The translations under genes were made by a program, and so were the position numbers. Under the pieces are notes generated by a model. It searched no databases and had not been told where the DNA came from. It saw nothing but the letters and a program-made list of their open reading frames with translations. This document shows positions 1 to 9,886 of a stretch of DNA of 64,000 nucleotides, piece after piece (position 1 is the first letter of the stretch; every line of letters starts with the position of its first letter). The stretch covers positions 1-64,000 of the forward strand of contig NZ_JAAATR010000061.1 in assembly GCF_009907385.1 (NCBI RefSeq), written 5' to 3'. Source of the DNA: Atlantibacter hermannii. Lineage in GTDB: Bacteria; Pseudomonadota; Gammaproteobacteria; Enterobacterales; Enterobacteriaceae.

Positions 1-30
1 TCGCGGGTTCGAGTCCCGTCCGTTCCGCCA
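1..30 (+). tRNA. aspU: tRNA-Asp, 3' end only (cut by window edge)
   Basis: The first 30 bases are identical to the last 30 bases of the complete tRNA-Asp at 9643-9719: T arm, 3' acceptor strand and encoded CCA. The rest lies outside the window. In K-12 a tRNA-Asp (aspU) closes the rrnH rRNA operon just upstream of the yafC-yafD-yafE block seen here, so this is probably aspU. The rRNA genes themselves are not visible. Confidence 0.93.
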
Positions 31-70
31 ACTCATTGTTATGAGACGTTTTAATATGTCTTTGTGAATA

Positions 71-108
71 AAAAAACCGTATCGCCTTAATAGCGATACG
101 GTTTTTTT
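71..108 (+). terminator. Rho-independent terminator after tRNA-Asp
   Basis: A 13-base arm at 73-85 pairs with its reverse complement at 93-105 and runs into a T tract ending near 108. It sits about 40 bases after the tRNA end. Its stem core resembles the terminator after the second tRNA-Asp at 9758-9791. Confidence 0.9.
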
Positions 109-239
109 CCGTCTGAAGATATCCTACCCGATACCGCCAGAGCCAGCGCAAAATAGTCACGCCCCGGAAGGGAGAATCTTGCAGGTCATTTTTGATCGTG
201 GTCATATAATACTGGCCGCAGTTTTACAGTAAAAACAGT

Positions 240-690
<451 letters not shown>

Positions 691-706
691 AATTAATCTG
701 CATCAG

Positions 707-1409
707 GCGAAGAAGAAGCTTTCAGCACAGGCATTGTCGTAACAACAGCCTCTGGCGCTCATACTGCCCCGCAGATTATGGCGTCTCAGTAAGCTCTGGT
801 AATCCGTTGAACAGTACTGACCGCCTCTGTCTGTATGAACGATGACGTTTTCCGGGCGTTTACGCCGCCACAGCGCCACCTGTAACGCATCGTAGGCAAG
901 CTATGCCGTCATCCGCGAGGACACCGACAACTGACTGACCGCGACCACAGGTCGATAACCACCGACAGGTACAGCCAGCCTTCACCAGTGCGAAGATACG
1001 TGATATCACCCGCCCATTTCTGATTAGGACCGCTGGCGTAAATATCCTGCTTCAGCAGATTCTCTGATACTGGCAGACTATATTCACAGTAACTGACCGG
1101 GCTTAACCGGCGCGAGGCTTTCGCCCGCAGTCCCTGCCGGCGCAGGCTGGCCGCCACGGTATTTATGTTACAGACCAGTCCATTAGCACGAAGCTCATCC
1201 GTGTGGCGTGGAGCGCCAAAGCGCTATTTTGCGTCACTGAATGCCTCCCGGACGACGTTATCACAGATAAGTCGGAACTGCTGACGACTGTTTATCTGAT
1301 GACATCGTTGATGCCAGGCGTACCAGCTACTACGGGCAACCTGAAGTACACGGTACATGGCTTTGATACTGAACTCAGCCTGATGTTTTTCGATAAAGAC
1401 ATACTTCAT
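707..1409 (-). pseudogene. IS3 OrfB (DDE transposase) pseudogene, truncated
   Basis: The frame starts with [18 protein letters not shown] at 1409. A TAG at 1224-1226 replaces a Gln codon. It then continues through [11 protein letters not shown] and the first catalytic Asp ([13 protein letters not shown]). A frameshift near 915-930 and a further TAG follow. The second Asp motif ([11 protein letters not shown]) and the catalytic Glu motif (DNACAESFF) are still readable. About 60 C-terminal residues of IS3 OrfB are missing. Non-functional. Confidence 0.85.
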
Positions 1410-1705
1410 TTCAGGCGCTTCGCGAAGTATGCCGCGGCCTTTTGGAGAATGGCCAGTTCCTCATCCCGTTCTGCCAGTTGACGCTTCAGACGGGCGATCT
1501 CAGCAGACATCTCCTGTTCGCGTTCAGAAGAAGAGTGCTGATTTTGCTGTTTGCTTCGCCAGTTGTAGAGCTGTGATTCATACAGGCTAAGTTCGCGGGC
1601 GGCAGCGGCCACACCAATGCGTTAAGCCAGTTTCAGGGCCTCCAGACGAAGTTCAGGCGTGTGCTGCTTGTGTGGCTTTTCGGTGGTTGATGCTGGTCTT
1701 GTCAT
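1406..1705 (-). pseudogene. IS3 OrfA pseudogene, nonsense mutation
   Basis: The ATG at 1705 opens a frame closely resembling IS3 OrfA, the DNA-binding half of the transposase. A TAA at 1622-1624 interrupts it at codon 24, where IS3 has Glu. The rest continues in frame through ARELSLYESQLYNWRSKQQ and ends with a leucine-zipper segment and YFAKRLK at 1406. The end overlaps the start of OrfB by four bases in a different frame, as expected for programmed frameshifting. Confidence 0.85.
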
Positions 1706-1770
1706 GTGAGTCACCTCTGACTGAGAGTTTACTCACTTAGTCGCATGCCCACTATTGCTGGGTAGGATCA

Positions 1771-2140
1771 TTCTGCGTTGGCTTGGGGGGCCTGATAAAA
1801 TTCAACATCCCACCAGGCTTTTCAGCCTGTTGGGCCAGCGTCAGAGAGACCAACCGCAGGCCTTTATCCATACGCATCTTCAGGGAATATTTGCGGTTTG
1901 CCAGGGTTCGGTCCAGCACTTTCACGACCCGTTGCGCCGGGATATGAAGGTTAATTTCGATCGCCATCGCTTTGCGGTTAAAATCATCTACCACGTTGAA
2001 ATTCCGAAAGCCTATGCCTCACACTGGCTCATCGTACATAAAATCGATGGACCAGCTCTGATTCATCGCCTCTGGCGTCGGCAGCAGAGCTCGAATACGC
2101 ACCTGCGGGCGCTGTTTTACCTTATGGCAAAAATTCAGTT
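1771..2140 (-). mobile_element. IS3-family (IS407-group-like) transposase fragment
   Basis: On the minus strand the fragment reads PEAMNQSWSIDFMYDEPV, a stop, GFRNFNVVDDFNRKAMAIEI, then DRTLANRKYSLKMRMDKG and NFIRPPKPTQN. This is the catalytic core of an OrfB of the IS407 type, with the usual DNGPE altered to DKGLR. Both ends are missing. The coding sequence stops exactly where the IS3 inverted repeat begins (1770), so the fragment was probably split by the IS3 insertion. Confidence 0.75.
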
Positions 2141-2457
2141 TTAACAGGCACTAAATACGGTGAACTCTTATACGGTATCCCGTTACTGTCCTGCCTGCGA
2201 ATTACCTGAAAAAGCTTAATGAATCTCTATCGCAGATAGCTTACAGCCGCCACGTTCAGCCCCATAATCACCGGCTCATCACGTCGTGTATCTGGTTGAT
2301 AACAACGCTCAGCGACAATCGCCTGAATGCCTGGCGTAAGCCTGTGGCAAACTGCACCTCATGTAGCTGACCAACGGGTTTTATGCATGTGATCTCCTTC
2401 TTTGGCAGATTGATTATGCCGGAGGAGATTTATTTTGGCCTTTACCTCCTCTTAAGC
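2141..2457. other. Gap of about 317 bases, no gene recognised
   Basis: No intact reading frame is supported. A minus-strand stretch of about 45 codons between roughly 2370 and 2240 is open (LTPGIQAIVAERCYQ and onward) but lacks a start and matches nothing I recognise. It may be the tail of a lost gene. K-12 has dkgB in this interval, and no trace of it is visible. Confidence 0.4.
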
Positions 2458-3363
2458 TCATGCTCGCAGAGCGGCATGCGCTGGGATCTGCTCGCTAAGA
2501 AAATCAATTAACGCCCGGATACGCGCACTCACGGCACGATCGCTGTAATAGACTGCGCTGAAAGGCATGGCGACGGGTAAACGGATATCGGTCATGATTT
2601 CGACCAGGGTGCCGTTCTCAATCTCTTTATTAATCATATAGTCAGATAAGCAGGCGATGCCGTTACCAGCGAGGCAGAGATGTTTTAGCGTCTCGCCACT
2701 GTTTGATGATAACCCTGGGCTCGCTTCATAGAGTTGTCCATCTGACTGCGCGACAGGCCAGATATTTAATGATGCAGGCTCAGTGAAACCCAGGCAAAGA
2801 TGATTTGCCAGATCGTCAACCGATTGTGGCGTCCCATGCTTTACAAGATAGTCCGGTGCGGCGATGATTTTACGGTAGCTGCTGAATAACGGTCGTGCTC
2901 GCAGGCTGGAATCGCTCAACGTCCCAACGCGAATCGCCACATCCACTTTGCGCTCAATAAGATTGATAAAAGTTTCTGAAGAAACAAGAGAGAGGGTGAT
3001 CTCAGGATACTTTTCCCGAAAGGGCTTTATCAATGGCGTCAGATAATGGAGGATCACTGGCGTTGCGGCATCAATTCTCAATAAGCCCCGTGGCGTCTGC
3101 TTCGTTTCCATAATTTCATTTTCCGCTGCGGCAATGTCCTGCAATATCTGCTGCACGCGACGAAAATAACGTTCACCTTCTTCGGTCAGGCTCAACTGGC
3201 GAGTGGTGCGATTAAGCAGGCTTACGCCCAGCTTCATTTCCAGCTTCTTTACGGCCCGGCTCACCGCCGAGTTTGCCAGTGAAAGCTGTTCCGCCGCGCG
3301 GCTAAAACTGCCGCTCTCTACCACAGCAACAAATATCATTAACTCTTCTGATGTCGCCTTCAT
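2458..3363 (-). CDS. yafC: LysR-family transcriptional regulator YafC
   Basis: A 301-residue LysR-type regulator. The N-terminal winged helix-turn-helix (about residues 4-62) contains [19 protein letters not shown] and the typical [11 protein letters not shown] recognition helix. The rest is a periplasmic-binding-like effector domain. Length and position, divergent from yafD, match K-12 YafC. It belongs to the subgroup with [14 protein letters not shown] in the linker helix. Effector and targets are unknown. The 240 bases between it and yafD should hold both promoters. Confidence 0.9.
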   Translation of the reverse strand: MKATSEELMIFVAVVESGSFSRAAEQLSLANSAVSRAVKKLEMKLGVSLLNRTTRQLSLTEEGERYFRRVQQILQDIAAAENEIMETKQTPRGLLRIDAATPVILHYLTPLIKPFREKYPEITLSLVSSETFINLIERKVDVAIRVGTLSDSSLRARPLFSSYRKIIAAPDYLVKHGTPQSVDDLANHLCLGFTEPASLNIWPVAQSDGQLYEASPGLSSNSGETLKHLCLAGNGIACLSDYMINKEIENGTLVEIMTDIRLPVAMPFSAVYYSDRAVSARIRALIDFLSEQIPAHAALRA

Positions 3364-3621
3364 TATTGCTCCATAAGCAACATTATGACGCGATTAACGT
3401 CGTTTTTGTTATTTAAGCACCTTCAGACAGCGGCGTCATGTTTGTGCATCAGATAACTACAGATTGGATGAACGAAGCGCAGATAACTTGCCAGAAAGCG
3501 CCTGAAATAGCGGATACGCTTGTTTATCGCCCTGCACGTTGAAAGTGTGAGCTAAAATCCCTATAACTGATAAGCCGCTTCTGTTTTTGCGGGCACACCT
3601 GTGAGAGGAATGAAGTCGAAA

Positions 3622-4425
3622 GTGCGTAAATCTACCTATGCAATGCGATATGTCGCCGGACAGCCTGCAGAGCGCATCCTGGCGCCCGGCTCGTTTGCGA
3701 CCATAGGTCAGGCTTTACCTGCGGGAGAACCGCTTCCAGGCCACGATCGTCTTCGGGTGCTGGTCTGGAATATCTTTAAGCAGCAGCGCGCTGAATGGCT
3801 CTCAGTCCTGAAAAACTTTGGTAAGGATGCGCATCTTGTATTGCTACAGGAAGCGCAAACCACGCCGGAGTTGGTCAATTTTGCTACCACCAATTATCTG
3901 GCAGCCGATCAGGTGCCAGCGTTTGTGCTGCCTCAACATCCCTCGGGGGTGATGACGCTGTCGGCGGCGCATCCTGTTTACTGTTGCCCATTGCGCGAAC
4001 GAGAGCCTATTCTGAGGCTGTCCAAGTCGGCGCTGGTTACCGTTTATCCCTTGCCCGATACCCGTATGCTGATGGTGATTAACATCCATGCGGTAAATTT
4101 CAGTCTCGGAGTGGACGTGTATAGCAAACAATTAGGCCCTATTGGCGATCAAATCGCCCATCACAGCGGGCCCATTATTATGGCCGGGGATTTTAATGCC
4201 TGGAGCCGCCCGCGTATGAATGCGCTTTATCGTTTCGCGCGCGAAATGTCGCTGCGCGAAGTGCGTTTTACTGACGATCACCGCCGGCGAGCGTTCGGTC
4301 GCCCGCTTGATTTTGTTTTCTACCGTGGTTTGGCTGTTCACGAAGCCTCTGTTCTGGTGACGCGTGCCTCCGACCATAATCCGCTACTCGTTGAATTCAC
4401 ACCCGGCAAACCTGCTAAGCGTTAA
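3622..4425 (+). CDS. yafD: Endonuclease/exonuclease/phosphatase-family protein YafD
   Basis: An EEP-superfamily (DNase I/Mg-dependent phosphodiesterase fold) protein of about 267 residues. The fold signatures are visible: LVWNIFKQQ near the start of the domain, LLQEAQT with the metal-binding Glu, [12 protein letters not shown], and [10 protein letters not shown] with the catalytic Asp-His at the C-terminus. The frame is open from 3601. I chose the GTG at 3622 because its [19 protein letters not shown] matches the start of K-12 YafD. GTG 3601 and ATG 3610 are alternatives, and the GAGGAA at 3604-3609 is too close to serve 3610. Its substrate is unknown. Confidence 0.88.
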   Translation: MRKSTYAMRYVAGQPAERILAPGSFATIGQALPAGEPLPGHDRLRVLVWNIFKQQRAEWLSVLKNFGKDAHLVLLQEAQTTPELVNFATTNYLAADQVPAFVLPQHPSGVMTLSAAHPVYCCPLREREPILRLSKSALVTVYPLPDTRMLMVINIHAVNFSLGVDVYSKQLGPIGDQIAHHSGPIIMAGDFNAWSRPRMNALYRFAREMSLREVRFTDDHRRRAFGRPLDFVFYRGLAVHEASVLVTRASDHNPLLVEFTPGKPAKR

Positions 4426-4494
4426 GGTATGTCAGGTCTGCCGTAGGGCAGATCAGACGTTCTGCCCTCCATTCACTTAAAAAAGGGCAACGTA

Positions 4495-5262
4495 ATGACA
4501 ACACACTCGCACCACGACAACATCAATAAGCAGTTCGGCTCTCAGGCTTCGGCCTACTTAACCAGCCAGGTACATGCCAGCGGACGGGATTTGGAACGCT
4601 TAAAAACGCGCCTGGCCTCTTTTCCTCATGCGCAACTGCTTGATGTAGGCTGTGGAGCAGGGCACGCCAGCTTTATCGCCGCCTCTCAGGTAAAAGAAGT
4701 GATCGCCTATGATTTATCAGCCAGCATGCTGGAAACGGTAAACAGCGCCGCGCGTGAGCGGGGGTTAGATAACCTCCAGACTTGCCAGGGCTACGCGGAA
4801 TCCTTGCCATTCGCTGACGAAAGCGTCGATATTGTTATCAGCCGTTATTCCGCCCATCACTGGCAGGATGTTGGCCAGGCGCTGCGGGAAATTAAGCGTG
4901 TTTTACGTCCGGGCGGGAAGGCGATCGTGATGGATGTGATGTCGCCCGGCAATGCGGTGCTGGATATCTGGTTACAAACCATTGAAGCGTTGCGCGACAC
5001 ATCGCACGTCAGAAATTATTCCAGTGGCGAATGGGCGGCGATGTTCAGTGACGCAGGATTACTGACTACCTCAGTTATTACCGACCGTCTGGTACTGGAA
5101 TATGCAAGCTGGATCGCCCGTATGCGCACGCCAGAGGCCTTAGCTGCCGCTATTCGCTTGTATCAAAAGAGTGCGTCTGGGGCAGTACAGCGTTACTTTG
5201 AACTGAAAGACGAAGGCTCATTCACCAGCGATACCATTATGATCGAAGTTTATAAGCCGTAG
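4495..5262 (+). CDS. yafE: SAM-dependent methyltransferase YafE
   Basis: A 255-residue class I methyltransferase of the UbiE/COQ5-like group. Motif I (LLDVGCGAGHASF) binds S-adenosylmethionine, followed by IAYDLSASML (motif II acidic residue), a SRYSAHHW segment and IKRVLRPGGKAIVMDV (post-motif). It lies 70 bases after yafD on the same strand and may be co-transcribed. It is longer than the annotated K-12 YafE, which begins internally relative to this protein. The methyl acceptor is unknown. Confidence 0.88.
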   Translation: MTTHSHHDNINKQFGSQASAYLTSQVHASGRDLERLKTRLASFPHAQLLDVGCGAGHASFIAASQVKEVIAYDLSASMLETVNSAARERGLDNLQTCQGYAESLPFADESVDIVISRYSAHHWQDVGQALREIKRVLRPGGKAIVMDVMSPGNAVLDIWLQTIEALRDTSHVRNYSSGEWAAMFSDAGLLTTSVITDRLVLEYASWIARMRTPEALAAAIRLYQKSASGAVQRYFELKDEGSFTSDTIMIEVYKP

Positions 5263-5268
5263 TAAAAG

Positions 5269-5300
5269 AAAAAGGCACCGGGGGAATCGGTGCCTTTTTT
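5269..5300. terminator. Terminator between convergent yafE and mltD
   Basis: Arms at 5271-5280 and 5288-5297 pair. A T tract follows on the plus strand and an A-rich flank precedes, so the hairpin can serve both genes. Confidence 0.85.
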
Positions 5301-5314
5301 GATTTTGTAGATGT

Positions 5315-6679
5315 CTACGAATCGCCATTTACGCTGTTTTTAACGAATAGCGTAATTTGATCGCCAGGCTGCAAGTTATCCGTACCGCTGTTCCAGCGCA
5401 TAACATCTTTAATGTTCACGCCATGACGTTTAGCGATGCTGGAGAGCGAATCGCCTTTGCGAACTTTATAGGTAATGCTGTCGTCATTACTTGCCAGCCG
5501 CGTACCGCTTTCAACTGCACCAACGGTGAGGGTTTGCCCCACTTTGATATGCGCCCCTTTCAGGTTATTCCAGCGCTGCAGATCTTTGGTCGACACGTTT
5601 AAACGCGATGCGATGCCCGATAATGAATCGCCTGAACGCACTTTATAGGAGCGCGCAGAACTGCTGTTGTCAGCAACCAGCGTTGGCTGTACGGCGGCAA
5701 TTTCACCTGCTGCCAGCGAGTTTCGCAGCTGATCGGCATGCTTTTTCGGCACCATCACATACTGAGGGCCGCTAGCCCCTAACGTCGAGCCTTTCACACC
5801 AGCATTGAAGGTTTTCAGTTTACTCACTGAAATCCCGGCCATATCGGCCAGTTGCGCCACCTCAACAGGGTTATTGAGTTTGACGCGCGCCAGTGCGCGG
5901 CTTTCATCCGAGGTCGGCAACCGTACGCCGTACTTTTTGCTGTTTTTGAGAATATCACTCAACGCCAGCATTTTAGGTACGTAGACTTTGGTTTCCTGTG
6001 GCAGTGAAAGCGACCAAAAATCCGTGGGTTTACCCCGTGCTTTATTCGCTTTCATTGCCTTCATTACACGACCTTCGCCGCTGTTATAGGCCGCGACAGT
6101 CAGGAGCCAGTCGCCGTCAAACATACGGTTTAAGCGCTGCATCATATCGAGTGCCGCAGTGGTGGAGGCCACTACGTCGCGACGTGCATCGTAATTCCTG
6201 GTCTGTTTAAGACCATAGTTTCGCCCCGTGCTCGGAATGATTTGCCAGATGCCTGCGGCATTAGCTCCACTCGTTGCGTGAGGGTCAAAAGCGCTCTCCA
6301 CTATGGGTAGTAGTACCAGTTCCATGGGCATGTTACGTTTCTTAACTTGCCCTGCTATCCAGTACATATACGGCTCTGCCCGTAAAGTTACATCGTGGAG
6401 ATAGCTCTTATTGCTCAAATACTTCTGTTTTTGATCGCGAATCCGGCTGTTTTCCGGAATTCCCATCTTTAGCTCGTCGCCAATGAAAGCCCACAAGTCC
6501 TGATCCTGAGCGAAAGATGTCCCATCGTCCATCCAGCGCCCTTGGCTTGTAAACTTCCCTGCTTCCCCTTGACCAGCTGCAGAAAGGCTCTGTGCGTGCT
6601 GTTGGACGGTGGCGTCATGCTTTGACGCCTGGCATCCCACAAGCAGGACAGAGGCGAGTAATATCGCTTTTGCCTTCAT
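5315..6679 (-). CDS. mltD: Membrane-bound lytic murein transglycosylase D
   Basis: A 454-residue lipoprotein that cleaves peptidoglycan glycan strands to 1,6-anhydromuropeptides at the outer membrane. The signal peptide ends in the lipobox LVGC with the acylated Cys at 16. The Slt catalytic domain has its Glu near residue 128 (VESAFDPHATSGANAAGIWQ), and VAAYNSGEGRVM follows in the same fold. Two LysM repeats at about 343-386 and 402-446 (SYKVRSGDSLS, TYKVRKGDSLS) bind peptidoglycan. Length and order match K-12 MltD. It is convergent with yafE. Confidence 0.97.
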   Translation of the reverse strand: MKAKAILLASVLLVGCQASKHDATVQQHAQSLSAAGQGEAGKFTSQGRWMDDGTSFAQDQDLWAFIGDELKMGIPENSRIRDQKQKYLSNKSYLHDVTLRAEPYMYWIAGQVKKRNMPMELVLLPIVESAFDPHATSGANAAGIWQIIPSTGRNYGLKQTRNYDARRDVVASTTAALDMMQRLNRMFDGDWLLTVAAYNSGEGRVMKAMKANKARGKPTDFWSLSLPQETKVYVPKMLALSDILKNSKKYGVRLPTSDESRALARVKLNNPVEVAQLADMAGISVSKLKTFNAGVKGSTLGASGPQYVMVPKKHADQLRNSLAAGEIAAVQPTLVADNSSSARSYKVRSGDSLSGIASRLNVSTKDLQRWNNLKGAHIKVGQTLTVGAVESGTRLASNDDSITYKVRKGDSLSSIAKRHGVNIKDVMRWNSGTDNLQPGDQITLFVKNSVNGDS

Positions 6680-6750
6680 GTGTGTGTCAATAGTTGCTTA
6701 AAAGACGAGCGATGATAACGGCGAATGTCCTCAATGACAAGCATGAATTA

Positions 6751-7506
6751 TCAGAACTTGTCTTTCATGGCCCTTAACCAGGCAAAACGCTGCTCAGGTT
6801 GTTGCAAAGTTGTTTCTTTATTAATTGAATTAATAATATCAATATCTTGCGTTCTTAAAAAAACATTGATTTTACGTTCTTCCGCCAGCGTTGTTGGCAA
6901 TGTAATTTGGTTTTTTGCGCGTAACTCCTTCACTTTTCGATAGTATTCGTTTAAGTCACGATCATGAGGCAATATGCTTATCGCAAACTTTAAATTACTT
7001 AATGTATATTCGTGGGCGCAACATATCAGAGTATCGTCTGGTAAGACGTTTAATTTATTAAATGATTGATACATCTGATTCGGCGTACCCTCAAACAAAC
7101 GCCCGCAGCCGCCGGAAAACATCGTATCGCCGCAGAATAAGTAAGGATAACTGAAGTAACAGAGATGTCCTAAAGTGTGACCTGGTGTGGCAATAATGGT
7201 GAATTCATGCCCCAGTAGATTGATTTTATCCCCTTCGTTGACTACCCGGTTTGTACCTTTACTGGCGGTCTCCTGAGGGCCGTAGACCGGCAGAGAAGGA
7301 TATTTTTTCAACAAATCCGGTACACCGCCCACATGGTCGTTATGATGATGGGTAAGCAAAATCGCCTCAGGCTGCCAACCATACTGTTCAATGGCCAAAA
7401 TGATGGGGTCGGCTTCACCGGGATCGACGATCAGGCATTGGCCATTGTTCTCACTAAGCACCCAGATGTAGTTATCCTGAAAAGCGGGAATACTGATAAG
7501 ATTCAT
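6751..7506 (-). CDS. gloB: Hydroxyacylglutathione hydrolase (glyoxalase II)
   Basis: Hydrolyses S-D-lactoylglutathione to D-lactate and glutathione, the second step of methylglyoxal detoxification in the cytosol. It is a metallo-beta-lactamase-fold enzyme with the binuclear metal motif [10 protein letters not shown], then [21 protein letters not shown] and [13 protein letters not shown]. The ATG at 7506 ([15 protein letters not shown]) gives 251 residues, the usual length. The frame is open further upstream, but that extension would run into yafS. It is divergent from yafS, with only 33 bases between the starts. Confidence 0.97.
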   Translation of the reverse strand: MNLISIPAFQDNYIWVLSENNGQCLIVDPGEADPIILAIEQYGWQPEAILLTHHHNDHVGGVPDLLKKYPSLPVYGPQETASKGTNRVVNEGDKINLLGHEFTIIATPGHTLGHLCYFSYPYLFCGDTMFSGGCGRLFEGTPNQMYQSFNKLNVLPDDTLICCAHEYTLSNLKFAISILPHDRDLNEYYRKVKELRAKNQITLPTTLAEERKINVFLRTQDIDIINSINKETTLQQPEQRFAWLRAMKDKF

Positions 7507-7539
7507 AAAACACCTCTTAATGCGTGACAGAAGGTAGCG

Positions 7540-8259
7540 ATGAAACCGGCAAGGATACCCAAGACGTACCAGACGCCAGGGCACTGGGCTGAACTCCCCT
7601 GGGGCGAATATTATCGCGACGCGCTTGAATACCAGATGCGCCCCTGGCTTGCAAAAATGTTTGGTTTTCACTTACTTAAGATTGGCAATCTCAGCGCGGA
7701 AATCAATACTGAGAGTTGTGCGATTTCTCACCAGGTTAATGTGGCGACTCATGGCGAGCAGCTTCAGGTAAGAGCCGACCCGCTGGCGCTCCCTTTTGCT
7801 CCCCGGGCGGTCGACGCCTGTTTGTTAGCGCACACTATCTCATGGTGCTCCGATCCACACGGATTACTGCGCGAAGTTGACCGAGTTTTGGTTGATGACG
7901 GGTGGTTAATTATGAGCAGTTTTAACCCCTTTAGTCTGTTAGGTGTGGGGAAACTGGTACCGTTTCGCCGTCAGCGTATCCCTTATAATAGCCGGATGTT
8001 CACCTTAGCCCGCCAGCTTGACTGGCTTGCCTTGCTTAATTTCGAAGTGCTCTATCAGACCAATTTCCAGGTATTGCCATGGAATAAACAGGGGGGTAAG
8101 TTGCTGAGCACTCACTTACCTGCGCTGGGCTGTATGCAGGTTATCGTGGCACGTAAACGCACGATCCCTTTAACGCTGAACCCGATGAAACAACGCAGCG
8201 CCAAAACGCAGTTACGCCCGGCGGTGGGCGCAACGCGGCAATACCGGAAACCTAACTAA
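7540..8259 (+). CDS. yafS: SAM-dependent methyltransferase-like protein YafS
   Basis: A 239-residue protein of the class I methyltransferase superfamily (methyltransf_11-like). The glycine-rich motif I is weak. The later part ([40 protein letters not shown]) follows the fold. The C-terminus is basic and low in conserved motifs. It starts at an ATG preceded by AAGGT. It is divergent from gloB, and its last 8 bases overlap the end of the convergent rnhA. No substrate is known. Confidence 0.88.
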   Translation: MKPARIPKTYQTPGHWAELPWGEYYRDALEYQMRPWLAKMFGFHLLKIGNLSAEINTESCAISHQVNVATHGEQLQVRADPLALPFAPRAVDACLLAHTISWCSDPHGLLREVDRVLVDDGWLIMSSFNPFSLLGVGKLVPFRRQRIPYNSRMFTLARQLDWLALLNFEVLYQTNFQVLPWNKQGGKLLSTHLPALGCMQVIVARKRTIPLTLNPMKQRSAKTQLRPAVGATRQYRKPN

Positions 8260-8728
8260 CCGCGTTTTCCGCCTGATACCCGACATCGACATGTTGAGGG
8301 TTGCTGGCCGCTGCGCGCGCCAGTTCATCGCAGCGTTCGTTTTCAGGATGGCCGGCGTGGCCTTTGACCCACTCCCAGTTGATTTTATGCTGGCTTAAGG
8401 CCTTATCCAGCCGCTGCCACAAATCAACATTTTTGACCGGTTTCTTATCGGCAGTTTTCCAGCCGCGTTTTTTCCAGTTATGGATCCACTGGGTGATGCC
8501 TTGCCTGACGTACTGGCTGTCGGTACTCAGCGTCACGTCGCAATGCTCACGCAATGCTTCCAGCGCCACGATGGCAGCCATCAGTTCCATACGATTATTG
8601 GTGGTCAGCTTATACCCTTCGCTAAAGGTTTTTTCGTGCTGTTTATAGCGTAAAATCGCACCGTAGCCGCCCGGTCCTGGATTACCCAGACACGAACCAT
8701 CGGTGAAAATTTCTACCTGTTTGCGCAT
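8252..8728 (-). CDS. rnhA: Ribonuclease HI
   Basis: Degrades the RNA strand of RNA-DNA hybrids, removing R-loops and primers. A 158-residue protein starting [18 protein letters not shown]. The four carboxylates of the DEDD active site are visible in FTDGSC, the NRMELMAAI helix, LSTDSQYV and ERCDELAR, and VKGHAGH supplies the catalytic His loop. Basic handle region: [18 protein letters not shown]. The ATG at 8728 was chosen by family length. The frame is open beyond it, but an extension would overlap dnaQ. It is divergent from dnaQ across 52 bases, the arrangement known in E. coli. Confidence 0.97.
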   Translation of the reverse strand: MRKQVEIFTDGSCLGNPGPGGYGAILRYKQHEKTFSEGYKLTTNNRMELMAAIVALEALREHCDVTLSTDSQYVRQGITQWIHNWKKRGWKTADKKPVKNVDLWQRLDKALSQHKINWEWVKGHAGHPENERCDELARAAASNPQHVDVGYQAENAVS

Positions 8729-8780
8729 CTCTGGTAGACTTCCTGTGATCAAAAAACCCAGTCTGACATAAACGAGCCTT

Positions 8781-9512
8781 ATGAGCACACCAATTACACG
8801 ACAGATCGTCCTCGATACTGAAACCACCGGTATGAACCAGATTGGCGCCCATTACGAAGGGCATTGCATCATTGAGATTGGTGCTGTCGAGGTGATTAAC
8901 CGCCGTTTAACGGGCAATAACTTTCACGTTTATATCAAACCTGACCGCCTGATCGATCCAGACGCCTTCAATGTTCACGGTATTGCGGATGAATTTTTGC
9001 TGGATAAACCGGTGTTTGGCGATGTGGCTGATGATTTCATCGATTACATTCGCGGCGCGGAGTTGATCATCCACAACGCATCGTTCGATATCGGCTTTAT
9101 GGATTATGAATTCAGCAAGCTTAAACGTGGAATCCCGAAAACCGATACCTTCTGCAAAATAACCGATAGCCTGGCGCTGGCGCGGCGGTTGTTCCCCGGC
9201 AAGCGTAATAGCCTGGATGCGCTGTGCTCGCGTTATGAAATCGATAACAGCAAACGTACGCTGCACGGCGCGTTGCTTGACTCCCAAATTCTGGCGGATG
9301 TCTGGCTGACCATGACCGGTGGACAGACGTCGATGACGTTTGCGATGGAAGGCGAGGCTCAGAACGTACAGGACACCACGGGCATTCAGCGTCTGGTGCG
9401 CCAGGCGTCGCGTTTAAAAGTGATTACCGCTACCGATGAAGAATGCGCCGCCCATGAATCACGCCTGGATCTGGTGCAAAAGAAGGGCGGCAGCTGCCTG
9501 TGGCGCGCATAA
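8781..9512 (+). CDS. dnaQ: DNA polymerase III epsilon subunit (3'-5' proofreading exonuclease)
   Basis: A 243-residue proofreading subunit that joins the alpha and theta subunits in the polymerase III core. The DEDDh exonuclease motifs are intact: Exo [10 protein letters not shown] (Asp and Glu), Exo [16 protein letters not shown], and Exo [17 protein letters not shown] with the catalytic His and Asp. The C-terminal segment after about residue 190 carries the region that binds the alpha subunit. Length equals K-12 DnaQ. Its promoter lies in the short region shared with rnhA. Confidence 0.98.
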   Translation: MSTPITRQIVLDTETTGMNQIGAHYEGHCIIEIGAVEVINRRLTGNNFHVYIKPDRLIDPDAFNVHGIADEFLLDKPVFGDVADDFIDYIRGAELIIHNASFDIGFMDYEFSKLKRGIPKTDTFCKITDSLALARRLFPGKRNSLDALCSRYEIDNSKRTLHGALLDSQILADVWLTMTGGQTSMTFAMEGEAQNVQDTTGIQRLVRQASRLKVITATDEECAAHESRLDLVQKKGGSCLWRA

Positions 9513-9587
9513 CGTCCGTTAATTTGCGCGATTTGTCGTCACTCGGGCGAAATTTGCAGCAAACGATGATAATCCTGAGAAAAAGCG

Positions 9588-9616
9588 TTGACGCTTAGAG
9601 AGGCTCCCCGTAATAT
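9588..9616 (+). promoter_or_regulatory. Sigma-70 promoter of tRNA-Asp (aspV)
   Basis: The -35 hexamer TTGACG (9588-9593) and the -10 hexamer TAATAT (9611-9616) are separated by 17 bases. The stretch just after the -10 is GC-rich, as expected of stable-RNA promoters subject to growth-rate and stringent control (inference). The mature tRNA starts 26 bases after the -10. Confidence 0.88.
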
Positions 9617-9642
9617 TCGCCTCGTTCCCAGGGGAACAACGC

Positions 9643-9719
9643 GGAGCGGTAGTTCAGTCGGTTAGAATACCTGCCTGTCACGCAGGGGGTCGCGGGTTCG
9701 AGTCCCGTCCGTTCCGCCA
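9643..9719 (+). tRNA. aspV: tRNA-Asp (anticodon GTC)
   Basis: A complete 77-base tRNA with encoded CCA. The anticodon loop reads CTGTCAC with GTC in the centre. The acceptor stem GGAGCGG pairs with CCGTTCC, and the T loop is GTTCGAG. The sequence matches E. coli tRNA-Asp, and the position after dnaQ identifies it as aspV. It is transcribed alone between its own promoter and terminator. Confidence 0.98.
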
Positions 9720-9757
9720 ACATTTATACTCTGTAGCCTCAGTGCTGCAAAGTTCAG

Positions 9758-9791
9758 AAAACCGTATCACCGCAAGGGATACGGTTTTTTT
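9758..9791 (+). terminator. Rho-independent terminator of aspV
   Basis: The 10-base arm at 9758-9767 pairs perfectly with 9778-9787 and is followed by seven T residues. It begins 39 bases after the tRNA CCA. Confidence 0.93.
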
Positions 9792-9886
9792 GTCTTCGCT
9801 TTAGCCCACTCTCACATAGCCAAACCTGCTTCCATCTGGCACATTGATTTTCTTCAAATTAATTTCTGCTGTGACCGGAGCGCGTC

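Larger units (their letters stand above)
700..1770 (-). mobile_element. Truncated, decayed IS3 element
   Basis: The minus strand carries both reading frames of an IS3-type element. The outer end at 1770 is a recognisable IS3 inverted repeat (reading inward on the minus strand: TGATCCTACCCAGCAATAGT). The far end is lost: similarity stops shortly after the OrfB catalytic Glu at about 707, where the sequence joins the remnant at 240-690. Stop codons and a frameshift in both genes show it is dead. Its intact end abuts a third transposase fragment at 1771-2140, which suggests it inserted into that element. Confidence 0.85.

Noticed and set aside
7507..7671. Longer N-terminus for gloB
   Set aside because: The extension would cover the yafS start and has no homology; ATG 7506 gives the family length.
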